A DNA stretch of 64,000 bases from CAG-411 sp045124315. Lineage in GTDB: Bacteria; Bacillota; Clostridia; Lachnospirales; Lachnospiraceae. The position numbers were made by a program, and so were the translations under genes. The stretch's first letter is position 1. Every line of letters starts with the position of its first letter. The notes under the pieces were generated by a model. It was not told where the DNA came from and made no database searches. It saw only the letters and a list, made by a program, of their open reading frames with translations. Positions 51,287 to 60,970 of the stretch are shown here, piece by piece. The stretch lies in NCBI GenBank assembly GCA_045124315.1, contig JBGVLO010000009.1:8748-72747 (forward strand). The letters are read 5' to 3'.

Positions 51287-52744
51287 ATGGTAGATCACAA
51301 CAAAAAAATGTATGAACTATTAGAACAAATTGAAGCCGCAGAAACAAATAAGCACGTGAAAATAGAGGGCTTAAAAAAAGATGCAGCAAAAAAACAAGTA
51401 GAAAAAGAGATTACACGACTGGTCAGAAATGAAATCTGCATGTCAGATTCCGCTATGAAGTTAATGAATACCGTAAGTCAAATAAGCAACTTTGATGTAG
51501 GAATGGAATATATGTCTAATATGATGAAACATTATTCCTTTGAGCTATCCGAACTTAGTGAATCAAATCTTGCCGTTATCGAGGAAACCACTGCAAGTAT
51601 GACTACAATCAATGAAGCCATCACAAATACAGCGTCAACGCTCGATAGTGTTAATGATGAAGTTCAGACGCTTGGTCAGGATACCAAAGAAAGTATCCAG
51701 ATTTTGAACTCATCCAAAAACTTAAAAGATCAGATGATGAAGGATATTGATGAGATGGGAACCAAAATCACGCAACTTGTTCATCTTGCCAGTGAGGTCA
51801 ACAAAATCGTAGAAAGTGTACAATCAATTGCCAATCAGACCAATCTATTAGCTTTAAATGCAGCAATAGAGGCAGCAAGAGCCGGAGATGCCGGAAAAGG
51901 TTTTGCAGTAGTTGCAGAAGAAATCCGACAACTTGCAGATAATACTGCAACCAATCTTTCAGGTATGAAGCAATTCGTTGCAGATATGAATGTGGCCGCA
52001 GAGGAGGGCAAAAACAGCCTAGACCGTTCCGTAGAAACCGGAGAAAAAATGGGAGATCATATAGACCGAGTTGTGGACAGTATGGAACATAACAGCCTCG
52101 CCCTTAGCGAAATTGTCGTGAATGTAAATGATATGAATCAGTCAATAGAAAATATTAAAAATTCTATTTCTGAAGTAAATACTGCCATGGAAAGCTCTAC
52201 TGAAGATGCACAGAGACTATCCGAGATGACCCACGATATTATGCAAAATTCAGAAAGCAGTGTAGAATATGCACATAAATTATCTGATATTGATGATGAC
52301 TTATCACAAATCGTGAACACCATGTATCAAGCTCTTGAAACCGGTCGTCGTGCATTAGAAAATGATGAAGTCATTGCCATTCTTGAAAAGGCAAAAGTCG
52401 CCCACGCAAGCTGGATTGAAAATTTAAAAAAGGTAGTTTATGATGGTGAACACATTCCATTGCAGACAAATTCAAAAAAATGTATGTTTGGACATTTCTA
52501 TTTTGCTTTGATTATCAACAACGAATCATTAAAAGCAGAATGGAACAAAATTGGTACCTTACATAATGCTTTTCACTCAACCGGACTGGCTGTTGTCAAT
52601 AGTATATACCTTAAGAATGGAGAGGACAAACAGGAACTTTTTGAGGAAACAGCAAATCTTTCGAAAGAACTTACTAATGCCATAAATGCAGCCATCAACA
52701 AAATAAAGGAACTTACTGCAAACGGTATCAATATATTTGAGTAA
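51287..52744 (+). CDS. Soluble chemoreceptor with C-terminal CZB zinc-binding domain
   Basis: This 485-residue protein has no transmembrane segment. After a charged N-terminal helix comes a coiled-coil signalling domain with the hairpin tip ALNAAIEAARAGDAGKGFAVVAEEIRQLADNT (about 190-220, in outline). The C-terminal part (about 365-435) fits the CZB domain: HASW, CMFGHFYF and LHNAFHSTG supply the zinc-binding His and Cys residues. CZB receptors sense zinc or hypochlorous acid. GAGGGGG precedes the start. No chemotaxis genes lie nearby. Confidence 0.88.
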   Translation: MVDHNKKMYELLEQIEAAETNKHVKIEGLKKDAAKKQVEKEITRLVRNEICMSDSAMKLMNTVSQISNFDVGMEYMSNMMKHYSFELSELSESNLAVIEETTASMTTINEAITNTASTLDSVNDEVQTLGQDTKESIQILNSSKNLKDQMMKDIDEMGTKITQLVHLASEVNKIVESVQSIANQTNLLALNAAIEAARAGDAGKGFAVVAEEIRQLADNTATNLSGMKQFVADMNVAAEEGKNSLDRSVETGEKMGDHIDRVVDSMEHNSLALSEIVVNVNDMNQSIENIKNSISEVNTAMESSTEDAQRLSEMTHDIMQNSESSVEYAHKLSDIDDDLSQIVNTMYQALETGRRALENDEVIAILEKAKVAHASWIENLKKVVYDGEHIPLQTNSKKCMFGHFYFALIINNESLKAEWNKIGTLHNAFHSTGLAVVNSIYLKNGEDKQELFEETANLSKELTNAINAAINKIKELTANGINIFE

Positions 52745-52771
52745 TAGACAATACATTTGTTTCGTAAACAT

Positions 52772-52816
52772 AAAAGGCTGTCGCACTATGATTTTTATGT
52801 GCGACAGCCTCTTTTT
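52772..52816. terminator. Bidirectional terminator between the chemoreceptor and tcdA
   Basis: AGGCTGTCGCAC and GTGCGACAGCCT form a perfect 12-bp stem with a T run on the plus strand and an A run on the left, which serves the minus strand. Confidence 0.92.
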
Positions 52817-53528
52817 ACTCTGCAATCAAATCCTTTATTACTTCTGATGCCACAATCAATCCTGCAACAGACGGTACAAACGAAATAGAACCCGGAACCG
52901 GCTTTTCTCCCGTATTGTCTCCACCCTCTTTTTTCATAGGCTTGATTGGTTTTTCCTGTGAATATACTACTTTTAATTTTTTAATACCTCTCTTTTTCAA
53001 TTCCTGTCTCATAACTCTCGCCAACGGACAAACAGAAGTATGATAAATATCTGCCACCTGAAATTCTGACGGATTCAGCTTATTTCCTGCCCCCATGCTG
53101 CTTATGATAGGCGTATGACTCTCCTCCGCCTGCATAACCAGTGAAATTTTTCCTGTCACCGTATCTATAGCATCTACCACATAATCATATTGGGTAAAAT
53201 CGAACTGCTCCTTTGTCTCAGGCAAGTAGAAACAATTATGCGTAATCACTTTACATTCTGGATTGATAGAAAGTACCCGTTCTTTACAAACCTCTGTTTT
53301 TAACCTCCCAATTGTGTTTCTTGTAGCTATAATCTGTCGATTCAGGTTACTTAAGCTAACCGTATCATTATCGATCAGATCCAATGCTCCCACACCACTT
53401 CTGACCAATGCCTCTACTACATATCCTCCGACCCCTCCTACACCAAATATTGCCACTCTTGCCTTCGCCAATCGTTCTAATTTCTCTTTTCCAAGTAAAA
53501 GTTCGGTTCTCTCAAATTGTTCTAACAT
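52815..53528 (-). CDS. tcdA: tRNA threonylcarbamoyladenosine dehydratase TcdA
   Basis: This 237-residue E1-like protein has the nucleotide-binding GVGGVGGYVVEALVRSGVG, DNDTVSLSNLNRQ and the KPIKPMKKEGG-type loop with a C-terminal GSISFVPSVAGLIVASEVI. It closes the t6A ring to cyclic t6A at tRNA position 37. The length is normal for the clostridial form. It is a single gene. Confidence 0.9.
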   Translation of the reverse strand: MLEQFERTELLLGKEKLERLAKARVAIFGVGGVGGYVVEALVRSGVGALDLIDNDTVSLSNLNRQIIATRNTIGRLKTEVCKERVLSINPECKVITHNCFYLPETKEQFDFTQYDYVVDAIDTVTGKISLVMQAEESHTPIISSMGAGNKLNPSEFQVADIYHTSVCPLARVMRQELKKRGIKKLKVVYSQEKPIKPMKKEGGDNTGEKPVPGSISFVPSVAGLIVASEVIKDLIAE

Positions 53529-53596
53529 CTTCTCTTCCCTTCTGGAAAACTTTTTCCCATTATTTTTCTTATGATAGAACTATATTTATTACCGTT

Positions 53597-54266
53597 CTAT
53601 GCATGAGGAATATTCGTATAGTCAGATATTTCTCTGCTAATAGTAGCCAAATCTTCCACCGATAGATCATGAATATTTTTATGACCTGTAATTCTTCCAA
53701 ACATCTGCAATTCACCAAAAGACACATTTAGAAAATTTGCCACTCGCTGTGCCGCTGCATCCACCTTTAGTCGTTCCCTTAAAGCTGGATCCTGTGTGGC
53801 AATTCCCACCGGACAATTTCCACTTCCACAAATACAGTACTGCTGACATGCGGCGGCAATAAGCCCAGCAGATGCGATAGCTACTGCATCTGCCCCCATA
53901 GCAATGGCTTTCGCAAAATCAGAAGATACCCGAAGGCCTCCGGTGATAATCAAAGAAATATCTGACTTTATGGAATCTAAATACTTTCTGGCACGATACA
54001 ATGCATAAATAGTCGGTATAGAAGTAGACTCTCGTAACAAAAGCGGAATCGTATTGCAATTTCAACGTCTTCTCTTCCTTCTGTTCCACCACAGTTTTTG
54101 TCTTCGTATCTGCCTTCCTCTCCTCAACCAGCTCAAACTTGTCAACCGGCTCAAACTTGCCAACCGGCTGCTTACAGACTGGACAACTGTCTAATTCCGA
54201 AAATGATTTCCCTTCTTTTTCCTCATCAAAAACGTATCCACATACACTACATTTATATACTGCCAT
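53597..54266 (-). pseudogene. gltB: Rubredoxin-glutamate synthase (FMN domain) gene with internal deletion and frameshift
   Basis: The start (54266 leftwards) encodes a rubredoxin-like module, YKCSVCGYVFDEE and CPVCKQP, followed by a Lys/Glu linker. Near 54055 the frame is lost. The rest, in another frame, is the C-terminal end of the glutamate synthase FMN domain: LIITGGLRVSSDFAKAIAMGADAV, in outline, and CICGSGNCPVGIATQDP with its iron-sulfur cysteines. About 300 residues of a normal protein near 500 are missing. Glutamate synthase activity is not expected. Confidence 0.82.
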
Positions 54267-54355
54267 AAAAATACCCCCTTCTCTTTTGTAGCACTACGCA
54301 TACCACAATTATACCAAATTCTAGTGAGTTTTCCACAAAAATCCATTTTATTATA

Positions 54356-55147
54356 TTATTCTATCGTAACTTTTCCCATATATTTTCCATGTACTACAAA
54401 TCTGGTTGCTTCATTTCCAGTACATGTAGATAATGTAATGGTTTTATCCAATTCTGATACTTCCAGGTTCGTGCGAATTTGTGTGTTGCTTTTAGCCATA
54501 TCTAGAAACTCGGCATAGGAAAAACTATCATCAAAAATAGTTTTATATATTTTTCCTGTGGCATTTGTCACATGACAGGAAAATACTCTGTAACGATAAG
54601 TCTCTTTTTCCGTAAAAATATATATGTTTCTATGATTCTTAAAATACTCAGAGTCAGAGTATTTTTTCAATGAACCAAACATGGAACCATTTCTCATATT
54701 ATGTCCATATATAACCGTATGCAAATCACTGAAATCCCCACTATTTTCATTGCTTACAAAGATACTTCCATAAATGCTATCTGCCCCATTATAGGTTTTA
54801 TGTAAATATTTTTCATTATCCTGTCCCTGAACTAAGGGATAGCTGATAGCTGAATTGGGAATATAAATCCACCCCACCACTTCTTTATTGATAGTCTGCA
54901 GTTTTTTTACATCCACAGAAATCATACTCTCCTTCTGTGGTTCTTTCTCCACATCCTTCGGGTCATCTGTGATCTTTGGCTCAAATTCTACATTTTCGGC
55001 CACGACCTGACTCTCAATTTCAGAATACACACGATCCCCTTTTTCATATGCCCGATTAATTCCTATTGTTTTCCACAAGGAAAATCCAAAAACAGCAATG
55101 GCACCTATAAACATCACCAAAATTATAATTCGTTTTCCCTTACCCAT
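54356..55147 (-). CDS. srtB: Class B sortase SrtB
   Basis: This 263-residue protein has an N-terminal transmembrane anchor (about 6-26). A sortase B fold follows, with catalytic His in VIYGHNMRNGSMF, Cys in TLSTCTG and Arg in EATRFVVHG. It anchors proteins with NPQTN-like motifs to peptidoglycan. No substrate with such a motif was found in the window. The start is ATG 55147 behind GGGAGGAGG; TTG 55174 extends the frame. Confidence 0.9.
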   Translation of the reverse strand: MGKGKRIIILVMFIGAIAVFGFSLWKTIGINRAYEKGDRVYSEIESQVVAENVEFEPKITDDPKDVEKEPQKESMISVDVKKLQTINKEVVGWIYIPNSAISYPLVQGQDNEKYLHKTYNGADSIYGSIFVSNENSGDFSDLHTVIYGHNMRNGSMFGSLKKYSDSEYFKNHRNIYIFTEKETYRYRVFSCHVTNATGKIYKTIFDDSFSYAEFLDMAKSNTQIRTNLEVSELDKTITLSTCTGNEATRFVVHGKYMGKVTIE

Positions 55148-55223
55148 TTCATTATCCTCCTCCCTATTTCTCAAAAAATAATTGTCCTCTTTCTATTATA
55201 TTCGTATTTTCATCAGGAAGCAA

Positions 55224-55256
55224 ATAGAGCTATAGCCGTAATAGCCATAGCTCTAT
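55224..55256 (-). terminator. Hairpin between the aldolase and srtB genes
   Basis: ATAGAGCTAT and ATAGCTCTAT form a perfect 10-bp stem; on the minus strand it is followed by TTGC, so termination may be incomplete. Confidence 0.55.
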
Positions 55257-55281
55257 CGAAACATATCTCTTTTAATAATGA

Positions 55282-56253
55282 TTACTCCATAGATGTAATC
55301 TCATCATAGAATTCACAATAATCTGTTCTCTTGTCTGCAGTGAACTTGATTGCAGTTCTAGGATGCTGATTTGTCATACCTGTTAATAAGTACTGAAGAT
55401 CATATCCCCATACGATACCATCTTCTTTTAGCTTTAACATATGATTTTCAATGAACTTTAATACAGGACGAACATCATACTTTGGATTCTTTAAGAAACC
55501 AAGTAATAATTCCATTGCACAGTTTCCTGCACCTCTACCCATAGAAAGATATGTTGCATCCAACCAGTCTACACCATCTCCACAAGCTTCAATTGTATTT
55601 GCAAAAGCAAGTCTCTGATTATCATGTGCATGGATACCAATCTTCTTGTTGTACTTTGCAGCAAATTCCATGTACATATCTGATACACGAGCCATTTCTT
55701 CCGGATAAATAGAACCAAAACTATCCACAATGTAAATAGCATCTACCGGAGTCTGTCCTAACATATCCAGCGCAGCACGAAGATCATTCTCCTGGGCACT
55801 TGAAATTGCCATAATATTACAGCTTGTCTCATATCCCTTCTTCGATGCATCTTCTACCATGTCGATTGCCTCTGGTAACTGATGAATATAGGCAGCTACA
55901 CGAATCAAATCTACTGGTGAGTTTGCCTTCTGATCAAAATCATTCTTATCATGTCTTCCGATATCTGCCATAACTGCTAACTTAAGATCTGTATCATTCT
56001 CACCAACAATTTCTCTAATATGATCATCGCTACAGAATTTCCACTTACCAAACTTAGACTCATCAAATACTTTCTTAGATGCACGATATCCCATTTCCAT
56101 GTAGTCTACACCAGCATCCACATTTGCCTGATAAAGTGCTTTTACGAATTCATCTGTAAAATAAAAATCATTTACAAGACCACCATCACGCAAAGTAGCG
56201 TCTACAACTTTGATACTCTCTCTGTAACCCAATAAATCTTTTACGTCTTTCAT
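55282..56253 (-). CDS. HMGL-like aldolase-domain protein
   Basis: This 323-residue TIM-barrel protein begins with the family motif VVDATLRDGGLVNDFYF, which holds the metal Asp and catalytic Arg. It has GIHAHDNQRLAFAN with two metal His residues, and GAGNCAMELLLG. This fits the pyruvate aldolase part of 4-hydroxy-2-oxovalerate aldolase and isopropylmalate synthase relatives. It lacks the C-terminal domain of the former, so its substrate is unknown; many clostridia carry this gene alone. Confidence 0.82.
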   Translation of the reverse strand: MKDVKDLLGYRESIKVVDATLRDGGLVNDFYFTDEFVKALYQANVDAGVDYMEMGYRASKKVFDESKFGKWKFCSDDHIREIVGENDTDLKLAVMADIGRHDKNDFDQKANSPVDLIRVAAYIHQLPEAIDMVEDASKKGYETSCNIMAISSAQENDLRAALDMLGQTPVDAIYIVDSFGSIYPEEMARVSDMYMEFAAKYNKKIGIHAHDNQRLAFANTIEACGDGVDWLDATYLSMGRGAGNCAMELLLGFLKNPKYDVRPVLKFIENHMLKLKEDGIVWGYDLQYLLTGMTNQHPRTAIKFTADKRTDYCEFYDEITSME

Positions 56254-56408
56254 TGCTTCTACATCCTATCGTATTATATTTATAGCCAAAAAGGCCACAT
56301 TCGTTCTCTACTATATCACATACTGTAGAATTTTGCAAATAGACTGTTTTTTCAAAATAGTAACAGTTCAAGCTGAATTTGTGAATTAAGGTATTTTAAC
56401 CCCAATGA

Positions 56409-56450
56409 TACCTACGAATTGCTTCGCTGGTAGCAGCTCCCGCAATTCTA
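56409..56450. repeat. 42-base direct repeat, distal copy
   Basis: TACCTACGAATTGCT, then a variable centre, then CCGCAATTCTA. The same 42-base block, differing at a handful of central positions, lies at 60780-60821. GAATTGC and GCAATTC inside each copy form a stem. The two copies bracket the 1402-residue gene in the same orientation. Confidence 0.75.
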
Positions 56451-56541
56451 CAAACATTCGGAATTCGCTGATTTACTGCGTAAATCGCTACTTCCTCATG
56501 TTTGGTGGGTCCCAAGGACATTCACCCACATTAGAGCAAGC

Positions 56542-59500
56542 TCATGTGGGTTCAGACCTTTTGACCCTGGTATCATATTTCTTTGTATATGTAGCATTTT
56601 TTTTTGTTATTTTATCATAAACTGTCACCCTTAAGGTATATGTACCTGCTTTGTTTGGAACCCAGTATGTATATGGCTTAGTGCCATATTTTGAGATTAT
56701 TTTATACTTACCGGTTTTGTATTTGTAGGCAAATTTGTACTGATAACTTCCTCCACCGCCTGTTGCTTTTGCAGTAAGTTTAATTTTATTGCCAACCTTA
56801 GCTTTTGAACTGGCTTCGCTTGTTATTAAGCTCTTAGCTTTGAGCTTATTATAAATACAGAATTTTTCAACACTTTTCTTAATTACTTTATCACCATCTT
56901 TTACATAAATAATTACCTCATAATTTCCCGCTCCCTTTCGTTTTTTGATGGTAGTAGTTGTAGTTATTCTTTCAGCTAAGTCGTTCGGTGTTTCGTCTTC
57001 TGTTGGTTTCGCAGCATAAGATTGCTCTGTAGCAACGGATTCAGGTTGCTTGGTAGCAACAATATCTGGCTGCTCGGTTGCAATGATATCTGGCTGCTCA
57101 GTGGCAACAATATCTGGCTGATCAGTGGCAACAGGTTCAGGATCAAGAACTAACTCAGGCTGACGATCCACTGTCACACCGAATAACTTAAACACATCAT
57201 AAACTTCAGTAGCTGATAATGCTGATTTGACAATCGGATCTTCGTATCTGTTATCGTCACCATTTAAATCCTCCAGTAAGTTGAAGGTGGAATGCGTATC
57301 CTTATCTTTGTATTCAGCAATAAATGTGTCCTTCTCACCAATTTTGTAGGAATCTCTGAAAATAGTAGCAGAGTTATTCATGTAATAAGTATTATAGTCA
57401 GACTTAATTAAATTTTGTTCCTTAAAGAAAATATTCGTTTTATTTGTCTGTTCGATAAAGTAGATTCTGATTGGGTTGTATACAAAGTTGTTGTGGAAGT
57501 AAATATCTGTATTTTCTATTACATATCCCCAGAATAAAATATGAGCAGACACATATTTGTCAGGTCTGGCTTCATATCCCCAGCCACGCCCCTGATTAAC
57601 GGATACATTTTCACTAAATTGATATCCATTTATTCCGGTTGCCGAGCCACTTTCCCATATTTCTGAATCCTGTGTATTGGCAACAAAAAGATTATGTTTC
57701 ACTTCTACATCTTTACCGGAACCTGCGGTTCCCTGCATTGTAAATCCTACATCATATACATTTTTGATGATGTTTCGTTCAACTGTGATATTTGATGCAT
57801 TTGTTCCGTAAAATTCGATTCCGTTTCCGTAGCGTGTGGTGCCATTTAAATAGCTTCCACCAATATCTTCAATAATGTTGTCAGATATGATTGCGTTATC
57901 AATATCCGTTCCTGCATAAATAACACCGTGAGCACCGGTTCCCTTTATATTCAGATTTGATAATTTCAAATTCGAACTAAGCGATACAAGGTTTGTTTTG
58001 GTTGCAAGCTTTAAACTTCCAAGCTTTGAATAAGGATTTTGAGCTGATTTTACATATAAATATTGTGTATCACAGTAGAAATCATTTTCTTCGATGAGTG
58101 ATGTGAGAGCATCTTTTTTGTTATAATATTTTACGCCATTTTTATCTTCCATAAATCCGATATTTACGCTATTGGCATCCGTTGTCTTCATTCCATTGAA
58201 GTTATCAGTATTCGTTAAATCAATTTTGTATATGCCATCTGAATATAATTCCCATGATTTGATGTTATCAGCGATTTTGTAACCACTTATGACAGGCAAT
58301 GGGCCTTCGCCATATGCAGAAATCGTTGTGACTTTATCGTTGGCTTTCATTATGTATGGATTAAATGAGCCATAGAATGTATCACCTTTCTTAAATAAAA
58401 TAATATCGCCACTTAAGAATTTCTTTTTGTTTGCATCTTCGTATGACATAGGCGTTTTTTCGCTTAATCCGTCACCTGTTCCATCTGCAGATACATAATA
58501 TACAGTTGATTTTACTTCAGGAAGTGGAGTATCATCGCAATATGTTTCACATGGCAATTTTACATCAAGCACTCCCTCTTTTTGTTTTTCATATACATAT
58601 GCAAGTATTTTGTCTAATGCTTGTTCATTACAGTCATAATTTGACCAATTAATTTGTTTGGTAAAAGTATCTGTTAAATGGAAGTAGATATTTATTTTTT
58701 TACCCAAATATATGGCTTCATCTATTTCTGATTTCATCTTGTTGAAAAGTGTTTCGGCCTCATTGTCCGGCTGATTCGATATTGGTAACAAAGTTCTTAT
58801 CTGTATACGATCGTTTACAAAATCGTTCTCTTCATCACAGGTACCAAGTGCGTATTTGTACCATTTTTTCATAATCGGTATGTACTCGGAACGAGTGCTA
58901 AGATTTGGAATTGCAAAGCCTTTTACATTACCGCGGCCGATAATACTTTCAACATATGATTTTCCTTCCACTAATTCCTGCTCTAAAGTGAAACCGGAAT
59001 GGGAGATATGACCTTCTTCGCTAGGCATAATAAATAAACTTTGACCTTTTTGGTTAATTCCCGAATCCAGACCATGTGGTATGATTTCCCAACCAGAATC
59101 ATAAAGCTCTTTTATCTCGGATTCTGAGAGATAGCTGGCATTTCCAGCAGTGCCTTTTTGCACATAATCCTTGCGAACTGCAACTGAGCCCTTAAAGCCA
59201 TATTTATCAAATTTATCCTTTACAATTGTGTATGCATCTTTGTATGCATCGTCCATTGTAAATGTGACAACACCATTTCCATTCTTTATTTCTTTAATCC
59301 GATCCTGCTCTCTGACGGCAAGCTTATCATAAATCTGCTTATATGTAACGATCTCAAGTTCATCGCTGCTTTTTGACTTAGCATAATCAATCAATTCCTT
59401 CAAATTCTCCTCAGATATTTCTGAAAAATCATGGAAATAAAAAACAGACCAATTTTTATTTGCAATTGTATCATCAATAGCTGCCTTCATTTTCTCCATA

Positions 59501-60750
59501 TCGTTTTTGTAATTACCAAGTCCGCCTCGATAATGATAATATGCAGAACCAAGAGCAATTCCTTCGTGAGTATACTTCGTTCCATAAAGGTCTGAGTAAC
59601 CGTAGATTGAAGTACACCATTCTTCAGATTCGGCTCGACCGACTACCTGTCCTGTTCCTCCGGAAAGAATGATTCCGTTAACATCAAATCCATAGTTGTT
59701 AAATATCTGCTTTGTTCTGACAAATATAGAAAACATGGTATTATAATCAGAGAAGCCCTCTTCTGTTAATACCAAACCATTATGTGCCATCAGCTCACTT
59801 CCTACCGTCATAAGTCGTTGCACAGACTGAAGTCTTGTCTCTGTTTGTCTTGATGAATTCTCCATAAAGGAATCAGGCATGGCAGCAATTACCAAAGGAA
59901 CTTTCTTTTCAGTAAAGATATCAGCTACAATATCTATACAAGGCCTTATGTCGTCATTGACAAATGTGATATAGCCTTTGTCAGGTTCCCGAAGCAGAGT
60001 TTGATTTGTCTTGTAGGATTCATAGTTTTCTTTCAGTTGTTTTTCAAAATTTTCCCTGTTAATCGTAAGTTTATCAAATTCTTCATTAGATACATTTAGT
60101 TCTTTTTGCAATGTAAATCCCTGATTATTATACATTGTGATGTGCATTTTTGTAGCATTTTCAGGAACCTCAATGATGACACCTTTTTTACTTGCACTCA
60201 TGGTGTTTGTGAGCATATCAGCAATTTTATTGTTAGCATCATCTAAAAATAACACGGGGGTGTACCATATATATGGTGTCTCAGTTGAATCAGTTTTTAT
60301 GCCTCCTACACCATATGTCTTAATAAAATATTTTTCGTCGGCTTTCACAGGAATGTAATCATCCGGGCCTGTCGCTCCCCAGGGTACTATAACATTGGTT
60401 TTAACTGTTTCACCATTTTCATCAGTAGATTCAACAGAACGATATTCGCGATTGTCATCTAAAAATCCTTCTCTTCGCCAGCCTTTATTTGCTGTAAATT
60501 TTGGAAAGATGAGTTTATATATGGTTGTGGTACCACTGTTATCCTTCTTTAAGTCATACACATTATTGTTGTTTTCATCATGTTGCACATATACCTCATT
60601 GCCCACATCAATTTGTGGATTCAGAATACCATTTGTACTCGTAGAGGCAGTTCTAATCTTGTCGGCGGCAAATGTTAAGTTGTTACTTCCAGTAAGGCAT
60701 TCGATAAACATAATTGTTGCCAGCAAGGTTGTAATTATTTTCTTCTTCAT
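56542..60750 (-). CDS. Secreted NodB/beta-helix protein of 1402 residues
   Basis: A signal peptide (about 1-28) is followed by a beta-rich region (about 45-230). Then come two polysaccharide-deacetylase-like segments, GYITFVNDDIRP (about 265) and VVTFTMDDAYKDAY (about 495), each with the paired acidic residues of the NodB motif 1. A right-handed beta-helix region lies at about 770-1150 (YYVSADGTGDGLSEKTP start, HGVIYAGTDIDNAIISDNII). A QPDIVATE-type repeat linker (about 1180-1225) and two Ig/Y-type domains end the protein. It may bind or edit extracellular polysaccharide; metal His motifs of active deacetylases are only partly visible. The last residues, TRVKRSEPT, are encoded by a dispersed DNA repeat. 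AAGGAGAT precedes the ATG. Confidence 0.78.
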   Translation of the reverse strand: MKKKIITTLLATIMFIECLTGSNNLTFAADKIRTASTSTNGILNPQIDVGNEVYVQHDENNNNVYDLKKDNSGTTTIYKLIFPKFTANKGWRREGFLDDNREYRSVESTDENGETVKTNVIVPWGATGPDDYIPVKADEKYFIKTYGVGGIKTDSTETPYIWYTPVLFLDDANNKIADMLTNTMSASKKGVIIEVPENATKMHITMYNNQGFTLQKELNVSNEEFDKLTINRENFEKQLKENYESYKTNQTLLREPDKGYITFVNDDIRPCIDIVADIFTEKKVPLVIAAMPDSFMENSSRQTETRLQSVQRLMTVGSELMAHNGLVLTEEGFSDYNTMFSIFVRTKQIFNNYGFDVNGIILSGGTGQVVGRAESEEWCTSIYGYSDLYGTKYTHEGIALGSAYYHYRGGLGNYKNDMEKMKAAIDDTIANKNWSVFYFHDFSEISEENLKELIDYAKSKSSDELEIVTYKQIYDKLAVREQDRIKEIKNGNGVVTFTMDDAYKDAYTIVKDKFDKYGFKGSVAVRKDYVQKGTAGNASYLSESEIKELYDSGWEIIPHGLDSGINQKGQSLFIMPSEEGHISHSGFTLEQELVEGKSYVESIIGRGNVKGFAIPNLSTRSEYIPIMKKWYKYALGTCDEENDFVNDRIQIRTLLPISNQPDNEAETLFNKMKSEIDEAIYLGKKINIYFHLTDTFTKQINWSNYDCNEQALDKILAYVYEKQKEGVLDVKLPCETYCDDTPLPEVKSTVYYVSADGTGDGLSEKTPMSYEDANKKKFLSGDIILFKKGDTFYGSFNPYIMKANDKVTTISAYGEGPLPVISGYKIADNIKSWELYSDGIYKIDLTNTDNFNGMKTTDANSVNIGFMEDKNGVKYYNKKDALTSLIEENDFYCDTQYLYVKSAQNPYSKLGSLKLATKTNLVSLSSNLKLSNLNIKGTGAHGVIYAGTDIDNAIISDNIIEDIGGSYLNGTTRYGNGIEFYGTNASNITVERNIIKNVYDVGFTMQGTAGSGKDVEVKHNLFVANTQDSEIWESGSATGINGYQFSENVSVNQGRGWGYEARPDKYVSAHILFWGYVIENTDIYFHNNFVYNPIRIYFIEQTNKTNIFFKEQNLIKSDYNTYYMNNSATIFRDSYKIGEKDTFIAEYKDKDTHSTFNLLEDLNGDDNRYEDPIVKSALSATEVYDVFKLFGVTVDRQPELVLDPEPVATDQPDIVATEQPDIIATEQPDIVATKQPESVATEQSYAAKPTEDETPNDLAERITTTTTIKKRKGAGNYEVIIYVKDGDKVIKKSVEKFCIYNKLKAKSLITSEASSKAKVGNKIKLTAKATGGGGSYQYKFAYKYKTGKYKIISKYGTKPYTYWVPNKAGTYTLRVTVYDKITKKNATYTKKYDTRVKRSEPT
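56548..56578. repeat. Dispersed 31-base repeat, copy 2, inside the 3' end of the NodB/beta-helix gene
   Basis: On the minus strand it reads ATATGATACCAGGG, TCAAAAG and GAACCC, matching 49795-49825 at 29 of 31 bases. It encodes the C-terminal residues of the 1402-residue protein. An ACCCACAT/ATGTGGGT hairpin overlaps the stop codon. Confidence 0.75.
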
Positions 60751-60779
60751 AGCGATTATCTCCTTGTTTTGACGAAATG

Positions 60780-60821
60780 TACCTACGAATTGCTACTCTA
60801 CTAACAGCTTCCGCAATTCTA
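60780..60821. repeat. 42-base direct repeat, promoter-proximal copy
   Basis: This is the partner of 56409-56450. It lies 30 bases before the ATG of the 1402-residue gene. Confidence 0.75.
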
Positions 60822-60908
60822 TTTGCATTATAAAATATTTTCAAAGTAATGTATATGACAAGTTTTTCCGTGTTTTTCCTATCTTTTGTTCGTAGAAGAA
60901 AATACCAT

Positions 60909-60970
60909 TGCCGGCTAAACTGTACCCAGCCGGAGTCATTCATAAAGTCCCCGGCTGAACTGTTACTACA
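60909..60970. repeat. Hairpin and direct repeats after the helical-bundle gene
   Basis: CCGGCTAAACTGTACC and CCGGCTGAACTGTTAC repeat with small changes about 40 bases apart; CAGCCGG and CCGGCTG form a stem between them. TAACAGTTCA, read on the minus strand, also starts the REP-like palindromes. It may be the terminator of the 60966-61400 gene. Confidence 0.5.

Noticed and set aside
57000..57140. Short tandem repeat with about 27-30 base period
   Set aside because: It encodes the QPDIVATE-type linker of the 1402-residue protein; no spacer structure.
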